Below are positions 12,201 to 24,400 of a stretch of 64,000 bases of DNA, piece after piece (position 1 is the first letter of the stretch; each line of letters starts with the position of its first letter). Position numbers and translations under genes: made by a program. Source of the stretch: Alitta virens (Eukaryota; Annelida; Polychaeta; Phyllodocida; Nereididae); contig OW028580.1 of NCBI GenBank assembly GCA_932294295.1, positions 36,649,336-36,713,335 on the forward strand, given 5' to 3'. The notes under the pieces are model-generated. The model was not told where the DNA came from. It did not search any database and saw only the letters and a list, made by a program, of their open reading frames with translations.

Positions 12201-15200
12201 CTTTAGATTTTCGTTAAGTGTCTTGCTTGCAATGGGTGAACAAAATGGGTTCTTTAGTAGAAGTGTACATTGAATGGAGGCATAATATTGGCCAGGGTGG
12301 TTCGGTTTCTTCTTGTTTGGGGACAGAAATTGAAAAATGTTTAAAAGGTTAAAAAATGTAAGAAAACCTGAGTAATATGTAGAGAAAGTTCACAAAATGT
12401 AAGAAGATATGAATGATATTACTCTGCATTTGGCCAAGGACCTTTGTACCTACAAGTTGTGGGTGATCTCAATGCCACAATGAACAGTATACACACACCT
12501 TCCACAACGGAAGTGGACAATTTGATAGGAGAGCCACCTATTGACCAGAAGGGTTGTTTCAGAAGTCCATTTTGTGAGGGTGATTTACAAAAAAAATCTT
12601 GATGGATTCAGCACCATTGTGTGATGACCAGCATTGTTAGATTGTATTAACTTGTATTAAGTTATTAATCAATGAATGCCCCATCAGAGTACTCATTATG
12701 GCCAATTAAGTAGACAAATGAAACTTCATCGAAATGCTCAATAGAATCAATAAAATACAATCCAGTCATTTTAATATCAATATATTTTGGCATATGGCTA
12801 ACTAATTGCCAGATTCTTAATAGACTTTACCCACACGAAGGGGTTATGTTTGCTACCCCACTAAGTATTTGCCCCTCCCAAGTCTGTTTGGCCCTTGCGA
12901 TATTTTTCTGCAGTTGTATTTTTGTTTAGTACTACTAATAAAATGCACGCCAAGCTACCATCATTGCTTCTGCAATATGTTGAATGCATGTCTGGGCATT
13001 GTTAGCCAATGGTCAGTCAGGTGACCACATGCAGGGTGGACTGGTCGTTTGGTCAACAATGAAAAGAGGCAGCACAAAGAGTGTCCATAGGGTGTCAGTT
13101 TCTTTGGACACCGTTTAGACACCACCCTGGATGAATTTTGTCGTTTCTGTACCTCCCCACAGAGGGCGTGTTTGTAATTCCGTTTCCGCTTCCTGGTCTC
13201 TCTTAAGTCTCGCGTGGTTCTCGTTGCATCCATCACTTCCTGTCTACCACATGGGGTCAGCTGACAACATGCCCTCCTATATTCCATTTTACCCCTCCTA
13301 CAATTCAGGAATTGAGGTTTTTCGCCATTATGTTTCATACCTTCCTCAATATTGCCAAATGATGCGCAAACTTCATGCATGACCACACATCAACATATTC
13401 TTTACCACCCCTTTTTAATTTTGACCTCTGGTGACCTTCGGTCATTTCAAGGTCACACTAACCATAGGAATGCATACGATCGGAAGTGAGCAATCTGTCC
13501 AAAGGTAACAAGGTCACAATATCTGAGAAATGCTTTGACCTTGATAGCCCAAGGTCAAGGGGTCATATGATAAGTCAGGTACTGTCCAACCCCTCTCGGG
13601 TTTAGGAAACATCTTTTACCCTTCCTATGGTGGCCTTTGACCTAGACAGGGTAATCTTCACACATGTCTTTTTTCCCTTTTTTTTGGGCGTTATTGACTG
13701 TGGTTAATATCTGAAAATGATAGTATCTCTCCATTACTGAGTCCTTCCTAATTTTCTCATTTGAATTTAGGAAATGATTAGACAGTGGAATTTATGTACA
13801 ATATGTATTCAACTAATCAACTGGTTATGAAAAAGACTTAAATATAGACAAAAAACACTAAAAAATATGAATTATGCCTGGCAATAAATCGCTGTTATAG
13901 TAGAGGACTACCATTGTTCATAATTTAGTTCATAAAGCACCAACATGTACTTAATAAGCCTTAAATACTGCACTCACTTAAGGGGTGGGTGGGGTCACTT
14001 AAAGATGCTTCTTTCAAATCATCTCTCCCTAGGGTAAAAATGGCATCCTGTTGCTGAACAGATACTTTATTTTTCTGAAGACATCTGTCACCATGTGCGG
14101 TGTTAAATCTAAAAATTCTAAAAATATAGAAAACCAGCAAAAAAAGTACGGCACTTATAGGACAAGATTATGTCTCAGTATTTCCTCAAAAAATGTCCTA
14201 TAAATGAATTGCAGTGGCGTCTCACAGTTGAGACTACATCTCAGCTGGATGTTGCCATGTTGATAGCACGAGATGTCCAATTGAAGGTACACCTCCAAGC
14301 CTTATCATCTCATCATTATGTCTGCCTGCTTGCTGGTCATATAAGCCTTGGCTGAGCTGCAGAATAATAGCATTGATACAATACAATACAATACAATATT
14401 ATGACCACCTTTATGTAAAACTCACGAAAGGTCTCAGTACTGATTAGAGGTCAGAAAAAGCTTCAGAATTAAGACCACCTCGATATTAAGACCACTTCAG
14501 TGACTGCATGTTGTCTGGGCCAAATAATGGAGCTACACTGTAACATAAATTTGCATAATATGGTGGCTACTTCAATACTCTCCACATCTCCCATAAATTG
14601 CATTGACATCTCCATTTGGGCCCATATCAGCGTGAAATTGTTCAAAAGATGGTTCACAATTTATGGTGGTCATATTTCTTGGTGGGCATTTCTTTTGTGC
14701 CATTCTTTACTGAGAGTTGCACAACTGTTTATGAAGTGTAAAAGGGTTGGTAATTATGCACTGCACAAAACCACTGAATCAATGCCTTGTGAGAGCGTAA
14801 TTAGTGCTCCTAACTACCTTTGATTTTGGCTTGATTTATTCTTGCCACTCATCATCAGTGACATGACAGTCAGCTCAGAGATCAGTTTTCATCGTAGCTC
14901 CCATTTTTTTTGTAGCCGAAATGCTGCACGCACTAAAGCAATGTTTGCTTAACGGTCCCTTAATTTATTTCACAAATTCACCTGTCAGACATTCATCTTG
15001 AGGCTTGTTACCATCCCTTAAGAATTCAAGTCTTGTTTTCAATGTGAATTATTGCCTTTCTTTCAAGCTTAAATCAATACCTGTCATTTTAGTTGAAAAT
15101 TAATTGATAGCAGCAACTTTGTCACGCCTTATGCCACCAATTTTTTTTGATATTGCTACAATTAAAAATTATTTTGATAAAAAAAAGTATAAATAAAATA

Positions 15201-18200
15201 TATATATCAAAATGTGGTCTACTACTGATAAAATTACATAAAATCTAGCTTTTTCCCTTATTGATATAAATGTTTCTATCTATCTATTTATCTACCTACC
15301 TATCTATCTATCTGTCTATCTGTCTGTCTTTCTATCTATCTATCTATCTATCTATCTATTTTTATATCTATCTATATTATCTTTTTTGTTTTTTTAAGGC
15401 GATGGCCCTCCGCAGTGGGCACGAAAGAAGCCGGTCAAGACCCTAATTTCCAAACCGACTGGTCACTCTGTCGAGTTCCGGTGTCAGTCGGAAGGAAGAC
15501 CTACACCGGAAATCCAGTGGTACAAGGGTGACAAGCTCTTTACAAGCAGACAACTTGGAACGGTAAGTCACATCATTTTGAAAAAAATTACTTTATATAG
15601 AAAAATACCATGACTAAATTCATGGCAATGTCACTGATCATAGCATCTCACACTTAAAACGATAACATTTCAGTCCCACTTGGGAATGTTTTGCTAGTTT
15701 TCTTTATGACATCATCACGTCAAAATAGTTTTTGCCATCATTTGAATTTGGCTTGTTTCATATCAATTTGAATGAGTCTATCATTATTTTATTAAAGCCT
15801 AAAATGGGCCAATTGGATGATAATTAACAATATCTTAGAAATTGACGTAACACCAAGTTATTATAAGTAACCCCAATTTTTTAAAAAATTTTGTGGATTC
15901 ATCAGCACCCTTTTGCAAAGTAAAGCACTCAGCTAGCAACCCTTTAGCAAAATATGGCCCCTGAAACGACCACAATGGACTTATATGCTTCATATTTTTT
16001 CGATTAATTCAAATCAGAGCTGAACGTTGACAGCCTGCCACTGGACCCCGCCCGTTTAGCCCGCAGTTCCGCGGAGTCTGCAATTAACTTGTTCCTCAAC
16101 AAATCTAGTACAGTTGCCAAACGTGCTAAAAGATTTGGATAACAAGGCGCTCATTGTTACAGTATAACCTTTAAAGAAAAAAAAAACATATCAAACTGTA
16201 TAATATACAATTTTACCCGAAATTGCAACTTCAAAATATTTGAGATAACTTCGGTTTTACGTCCACTATAGAGTTCAATGGATCCTAAATTAAAAGGTTG
16301 TACACATTGAAATATTAAAATAACTTCAGTAATTAAAACATGGGGGGGGGGGGGGACTTAAATCTTATAGTTGTTTTGATTTATGTTCAATTGTAATTCA
16401 ATATGCTCTCTAAGTGCCCCTGTTACAACATAGGAGATAAAAGGTGACATTGAATATCAGATCATGTTCCATGTTTTTGGTGCATTTAATTTCATGCATA
16501 CATGTTTTTCTGTACTGACATTTTCTAGTTTTATTCATTGAAGCGATATCATTCTCTCAATCTGCACTGAAATTCATTGAAAATGGTATTCAACCTATAC
16601 ATATATGCAACTTTTATTCAAGTTTGAATCAACTTCTATTCAATCAACATTCTTATATCCTGGTAGATGTTTTAAGGGGCTGGCCACTGCCACCAATGAG
16701 CAATGAATCAAGCGAGCGATAAATGGGGAGTCATCATTATCTTTTTTTTACTAACAATGAGGGCCCTAGATATTTGCACCTAGGTTAAACCACAAGTGAA
16801 AAGAGCTAAGGTCATCCAGTTTGACTTTAAGATTCACTGGAAATTCCACAGTAAGCCGATCCTGGTGTTTGCCCATTCTTAATAAAGTATGCATGCCATC
16901 ATGGCAGGTGCTTGAAAAGTTCCCCAGTACGGAGTATCAATTTCCAGGTCACTCAATTAAACGGCCATTAAGAGCACAGGCTCCTGCACTTTTAAAGCGT
17001 TTTTGAGCAGTTTTGTCCACCCCTGTCTAGACTTAAACGCAAATAAAAAAAGGTTTAATAATGATAACAGGTTTTATTATCCTGGCATAAAAGTACCTTA
17101 TTGCTAATAAATGCTCCCAAAATGACGTCACAAAGAAAATAAGATATAAGACTTTTTGACGAAATTGCTGTCATTTAGCTAAACAGCAGTTTTACAATAT
17201 TCAACTATATTTACTCAAGCATACTTTTGTTTCTGTAAACTAGCTTAGTACATGATGATTAACTAAATTTGAAGTTTAAGATGGGGTAACCACGATATAA
17301 TTTTGATATCATGATATATCATATTTATGATATTGCTCAGATAGTTTAGGTGTCAGATATATCACACAAAACATCAATAGATAAAAGTCACAAAAAAGTC
17401 ATGTCAACTACTGTTAGACACGTGCAAAATGCATGCATCATGTGAAACTATACTCTTGCCCCATGCACGACATGGCTGAGGGTGCATGGTGCGGGCCTGT
17501 CATGCTTGGTGTAATAGTTGGCGCTATGCTTGGTGTGTGTACGCCAATGGTGCATGCTTGAGAAAGCAGAGTCATTTTACTGGAGTGCAGATCGAAAGCT
17601 CAGCACTGATCCATGAAGTGGCTTGGATTTTTGAAAGAGCAAAAACTCTTTTGAATAGACCGATTCGAAGGCTTTTATAGAGTCAACTAAATTGCTCCTT
17701 AAAAGACTTTGAAGTGTATGTAAGATTCAAAAGAGTTAAAAAATAACATCTTAAGGAGAGGGTGAATGTTTTAATGATGATCAAAGGGTGTTTTGGGGAG
17801 GGGTGAGGGTGGGGTGGCTCCTAGGTGGTATTAGAATGTTGTTGGTAACTGAATCCTCTGCCAAAATTCTTTAATTTAAATTTCTGTCTTTGTCGGTTAC
17901 GTATGTCGGATTATTAACCAATGGGTGGGGTCTTTCACATGCCTCGGGCCATAGCACAGACACCAAGCACAACATTAAAACAAAGACTGGTATTACTAGT
18001 AATAGAGATAGTCGTGTCCTAACATTGAAGTCACCACAAACTTACATAACATCAATTGTTTTTATGCGCAAGGTCTTGCGCATAAAAACAAGTCATAGAG
18101 ACACTTTGGAGAGCAACTATACCCCCTTCAAGTAGGCATAGCTTAGCCAAGGTTAATGTGTAATGCATTTGTGTTTAAATAGCAGTTTAAATATTTAACC

Positions 18201-18441
18201 AGTGAGGGAGTGGGGGCGTTTGTGCAAAGATTTTGGGCTGATATGTAATGTATATACCATATATAGTCATTTATATGACTGCGGGCTTTTAATTATCCAT
18301 AGTAGATCTGAATTAGATGGATATATTGACATGGTTCATGCACATTTCTTATTGAATGATCATAGCTAACTGATTGAATGACTTATTGTTATCTCTAAAG
18401 TGCAAAATGAAATTTAGTAGTAGTAGTAGTAATAGTAGTAA

Positions 18442-18472
<31 letters not shown>

Positions 18473-21400
18473 TGTAGTTGTTGTGGTAGTAGTAATAGTA
18501 GTAGTACTAGTAGTAATAGTGCATATATTGCTAACCACAGTGGTGGACCATTTCACATGACATGGTATATCCTTGTTATGATGGACCAGATTCAGTACTC
18601 TGCACTCATACTTGCCAAGGGCATAATGTTTTACCCCTTTCATGTACCCCTCGAAGTCTAACCAAGAGCTCAGGGTCCCACGTTTTGCCATGTTTTTCCA
18701 CCCCAGAAATATCATGTTCCTTGACTCACCCCTTTGGCTAAAGCAGAGTGTGTGAATTGCCCAGAAGTTATGTATTGTACATTTGTCTTTGTTTTTATTT
18801 TGAAAGTACCATGGGAAAACATTGTGTACAAATAGTAATGCATTGTTGCACAATTAAGGTATTGTAGAAAGTAAATTTTGGTTATGATCCTTAATTAATA
18901 ATAGCAATAGGGAGTAGTAGTAGCAGCAGCAGCAGCAGCAGCAGTAGTAGCAGTAGTAGCAATAGTAGCAGTAATAGCAGTAGTAGTAGCAGTAGTAGTA
19001 GTAGTATGAGTAGTAGTGACTGAGAGTTTTCTTATCTAACAAAACTTATTCCACGCTCAAGGTTCCAGACATTTTGTATTCATAGCTCACTAAAGCATGA
19101 CTGTTGCATTGGACACTGGTCAATAAGTTACACATTCTTGGTCACTCACTTAGAATTTCATTGCTTCACACAATGACATTCTGGACATAGCATGGCATTG
19201 TAGTTTAGGCATGAAGTTATTTGGGAAGATAACACTTTATAAACATGGCTTGACTGACAAATGACCTGAAAACATGGCTGCCTGTGTCTATTTACTCAAA
19301 GTGGACTTAACCACTTCTGTGTGAAAATTTGAATCGCCAATGTGTAACTGGGGATCTAGGGTTACTGGAGATTGAAATTCAGCCATTCAAACAAAATGTT
19401 TTCTTACGTTCTATATCTCTTTTGTGGACAAAGGAATTTAGCCATCAGGCCAAACTGTCAGGTTTAGGAAAGAAAAATAGCGTATTTGAGTTTAAAAGTT
19501 TATAAAGACATTCTTTATAGACTATTGTCAAGTTTTTGGAATTTTTGTGGTTTGGTCATATCATTCTATTGGGTGATTTCAATACCAACTTAAGGTGTTA
19601 TTTTGTGTCCCACTGAGCCCGCTGACTGCTCTTTGGGACATCACTGGACCATGGGTGACCATGGCGATTGCTACAGTCACTCTGTGGTAGGTCTATTAAA
19701 TATTGTGAAAAGAAACTGAATTCTTTTTGTCAGGTAGATACCCGTCTATTCACTTAAAATTATGCAATGGCTGAAAGTGTTATTTTATTATGTTGAGTCA
19801 AGATCTTTAATGGAAATATAAAAATATGGTAAAATTGCATTAAGAATGTTTCAATTTAAATTTACATGTGTAAACGACCTAAAATTTAGTTTTTAAAACT
19901 CCCCACAAAAACTTCACAGTTTTCGAATTTTCAATATGTCTGTAGTTTTTGACACTTTCCTCCAAAAATAATGTCGTTAAAAAGATTGCATAAATGTCAT
20001 GAAATTGAATATGAAAATCATATTCAAAGAAATCTATCCACAGGATATGTACAATTTGACAAAGTGCTTTAGAATTTGCAGTAATAGTCATTATACTGTA
20101 GATATTTAAAAACAATTTGAATAAAGCTTGCCCTTTTTATCGAGAGGAAATGGCTATACAAAACATATTTATATCAAAATAAGAATTCATATCTTTTTGC
20201 ATCTATAGAGCACTTCCTGAAAATCTGTTACATGCTTTCTATGGCTTATGACATGTCCATTATCATGTACAGTTATGAAGCTGATGTAACTTGGTGATAA
20301 TGTCGGGGTTTTAAAAGTGATGCTGATCAACAGGTGTATACTGGGGCAAATATTTTTCTATAAATAGTACTGGTAACCAGGTAACAGTTATTAATATCAT
20401 TACCCAAGACTACATTTCAATATCAGAATTAATGTCTTAACAATGTATTTTACCTACTTATTAATGAAGACCATTAAGCTAGGATTTAAGGACTGAAGAC
20501 CCTTAATTCATAAGAAGTCCTGATGTAGATATGCTTCATGAGAAAGACTGTTCCTTGAACAGGTCCAATGCATATAATCAAAAGATGCCTTCATTTCATT
20601 AATAAATTGTTTAACTAAACTAAAAATCGAGATAAACAGTAAAAAAATGAAATAAAATGTTATGTCGCAAAAGACCAATCCTTATTTGGCGCCAATTTGG
20701 GAAGTATGCTGAGCGATTATTTGACCAAAAACTTGACTGAAAAACATCAAAAAAATGACAGTAGTAAAAAGTTGGAACTTCGTGCTTTGGACTGTCTCAG
20801 ATTTAAGAGCTCTGCTTGGGACGGTCATGCGATATGTAGTTAAAACTGGCGACGGTGTGCACGTGTTTACTTAAAAGCGCGCGAAAACGTGCTGAAAAAC
20901 ATTCGATTGGAATATCACGCCTAAAAATATAAGTCAACAAGGCGATAAAATAGTTGGCTGACTTTGCAAGATAAATTTGTTCATATTTCACTATTCACTG
21001 AAAATATCACTAAAAGATTCATTTCAAGGGTCAAAATTGAAGCTGCTGAAATTGTATGAATATTCTGTAGCCTTATCTGACCTTTTAGAACAATAGGTCA
21101 AGATAATTGTGTTGATGTGATGATGTCATAATGAAAAAGATCTCCAAATTATTTAAATATAATTAACTCTAGGGAACTTTGAATTATGATTGTCTTGATT
21201 AAATGATTTCAATGAAATTTTTTTGCTAATTTCAGATCTCACAAAAACGCTGGTTGCTCCGTCTTGATGACGTCATAGTAAACGACAGTGGTAACTACAC
21301 GTGCGTCGTTAGCAACGAGTATGGCTCCATCAAGTGGACTTATGAGCTTGAAGTTGTTGGTGAGTTTCAGCTTACCTTCTTTCCTCCTTTCCTTCATGGT

Positions 21401-24400
21401 ACAACCTTTCTTTGCATTTCAAGGTTATCATGACAATTCTTTTTTCCTTCATTCCTTTGTTCCTTCGTTCCTTCGTTCTTTACTCCCTTCATTCCTTCCT
21501 TCATTCCTCCTTCCTCCTTCTTCCTTCCTTTCTTCATTCCTCCTTCTTCCTTCCTTCCTTCCTTGTCTAGCCACAACCAATCTACCATTACTTCTAAACA
21601 TTTCCTTCTTTTCCTCAGTGTTTGATCCATATCTAATTTGTTAATTCCTTCATTCCTAATTTGTTGTTAGTCCATTCTCACCAATTTCATCGTTCTCTCA
21701 TTCCTTCTTTCAGCCGTGCCTCCTAAGAACCCCCCTCTCCTGTACAAGAAACCGGAAAACCAAACAGTCACCCAGGGGGAAAATTCTACTTTGGCTTGCC
21801 AAGCTAGCAGCAACTTGGAACCCATGATTTTCTGGTACAAGCATGTCATTATGCAGAAAGAAAATGAAACCTCTGAGCATGTTTTTGAGCTCCAGCGCTC
21901 AGGGGTCAACATCAGCCAGCCGCATCTGTATCATATCATCAATGCAACTTATGAGGATGCTGGCAAATATTCCTGCTTTGTTTACAACAATTATGGTCGA
22001 AAAATGGCTGATGCCTGGGTCACTGTAGTGCCACGTGAGTAGATTTCCTCAAAATGAGATTTTTTATTCATTAGAAATTATCAATATTGTCTGATAGAAC
22101 TTTTACAAATTTGAAGAAATCGGTATTTGATTTAGGATGAGAATGTAACTAGGGTGTTGCAAGTTTTATATACCAGAAATAACTAAATTACCAACTTAAT
22201 TATTCAAATTCATTGTTTCAAATACATTGTAGTATGTATTTTTGATGTTACACTACAATTTAATGTCGTTAATTTTTATTTCACTTCCAATAATTTTTGT
22301 TTATTTCTTTTTGTAGCGGAACCGGAAAGGGTCAGCATAGTTCATGTTCCTATCCACAAGACGTCGCTGCAGACCTTAGTTCCGGTGTCTCTGGCAATGG
22401 GCATTATCCTGACTGTCGTCTTAATAATTCTCTGTTACTGCAGAGGTCGCTGCAAGAAGCCTTTGTCGCCACCCAGAATAATGATGCAAGAAAATATATT
22501 TTATTCAGGCGACAAACTCAACATTCCTTTTGATGCAAAGTGGGAATTTCCAAAAGAAAGGTTAGTAAAAAAGCTTTATTTGGAACAGAAGCAATAGTTA
22601 ATATTTTAAAAGGTAATATTACGGTATGAAAGTCTTTTGGTGTGTAAGTTTTACAGTAATGTTACTTTGTAAAAAAATGTTGTGTATATTTTACAATGAT
22701 ATTAACATTATCTTATCATCTAAGCTTTATTTTTCTTATTTGTCCAGTAAATATCAATACAATTTCATTAATTTTCACGATTTTTTCTTCAGATTGGAAC
22801 TTGGTGATATTCTTGGGGAGGGAGCTTTTGGCAAAGTTGTCAAAGCTATGGCCACTGGAGGAATATGTTCTTACCAAACAAATGTCACTGTAGCTGTAAA
22901 AATGCTTAAAGGTAAGGAAATGTTATCATACCATCTTTCTTTCATTCACTAACATAACAAATACATAATGTAGTTTAGCAATTTTCTGCTAGTTACTTCA
23001 GTAATAAATCACCGGAAATGTCTTAAGTAGACGCCTTGACTGTCAATAGAGTTAAAAGCTTCATTTTGCCGCCTGCTACACAATTGCTAGTCATTTCGGC
23101 ATCTGATGCAAGCAGGTAGACAATTGCTGGTCAATTCGCCACCTGATGCTCCAATTTAAAACAGTTATTAGTCTGAAATTCCGTCATGAGTAAAGTGGGT
23201 AAACTAAAATGGCTATAAATTACTTTTCGAGGTTATGGACAGGAAATGTTATATTGGGGCCATCTGGTGAATTAATAGTGAATTAAATGGTATTTCTAAT
23301 AGCTCTATATATGAATCTTTGGGGGGGGGGGGTTTACCCTATAAAATACCTTCACTTAAGTCTATTTAAGTACTTTTAGGGTTCAGGGTATGCCAGTTAA
23401 TCAAATACCCTTTTGTCATTGATTGATAAGACATATTAGTAAACATTTTGTCAAAATGACAGCATCTTCATTCTTCAACTTTTGTGTTTTTGACCGCCCA
23501 AAATAATTCTTAGTAGAGTTTTGTCACGATTCATCTCGTTTTCAACTTTATTCTATAAATTCTGAGCTGTTTTCCAAATAGAATCGAATTCTGCATAAAT
23601 TTGTGTTTGAACTTTTCCTTGGTAATATAATTCCTTATTGACTTTTACCCAACATTCATTCAATAGGGGGTTGATGCTTGAATCAAAGTGAGCTTTAGAG
23701 TCTACTTGATTATTTGATATGGGGTTCAAAATGATTTATCTGCCGTATTTTTAATTTGTGTGTTGAATATAGCAATAGAAGGGTTTTCTAGCATTTATAC
23801 TCTTCCAGATGTATCATTTATTATTCTTTATTGGCTTTTTTATGACCCACCTATTCTGTATTATGTTATTTCATATTTTTTTCTTGATTTATTTTTAATA
23901 TAATATTCAATTTCTAATTTTAGATCGGTGTTTATTTTTTACAGAGGATGCCACTGAATATGAGGTCAGGAACTTACTCGAAGAAATGCAAGTCATGAAA
24001 ACGATTGGAGCTCACAAAAACATTGTTAATCTTCTTGGCACTTGCACACAAGATGGTGAGTCTGAGATAAGATGAGATAAGATAAGATAAGATAAAATGA
24101 GATAAAATGATATGAGATGAAATAAGATAAGATGAGAAGATGAGATAATACAAGATAAGATGAGATGAGATGAGATGAAATAAGATAAGATGAGATGAGA
24201 TGAGCTAAGATCGGGTTTTCCAACTTTGACAATAATTGACTTCAACGATAAAACCAAATTCACAATTTAATCACCTTCTCTTATGTTACCACAGGTCCAC
24301 GATATCTGTACTTGGTAGTGGAGTATGCAGCTCATGGCAATTTAAGGGACTTCTTAAGAACCCACAGAGGTCAAGAATATGGCTACGAACTACCCCATCA

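Noticed and set aside
12961..13386. 141-codon minus-strand ORF
   Set aside because: Longest non-repetitive ORF in the introns, but no recognisable domain, antisense inside the receptor gene and with no supporting splice or promoter signal.
18395..18853. 152-codon minus-strand ORF rich in Thr/Ile and the matching Ser-rich plus-strand ORF
   Set aside because: Most of the frame is the (AGT)n microsatellite; no domain and no splice context.
21288..21644. 118-codon plus-strand ORF and its antisense partner
   Set aside because: They run through the (TTCC)n intron and out-of-frame Ig exon sequence.
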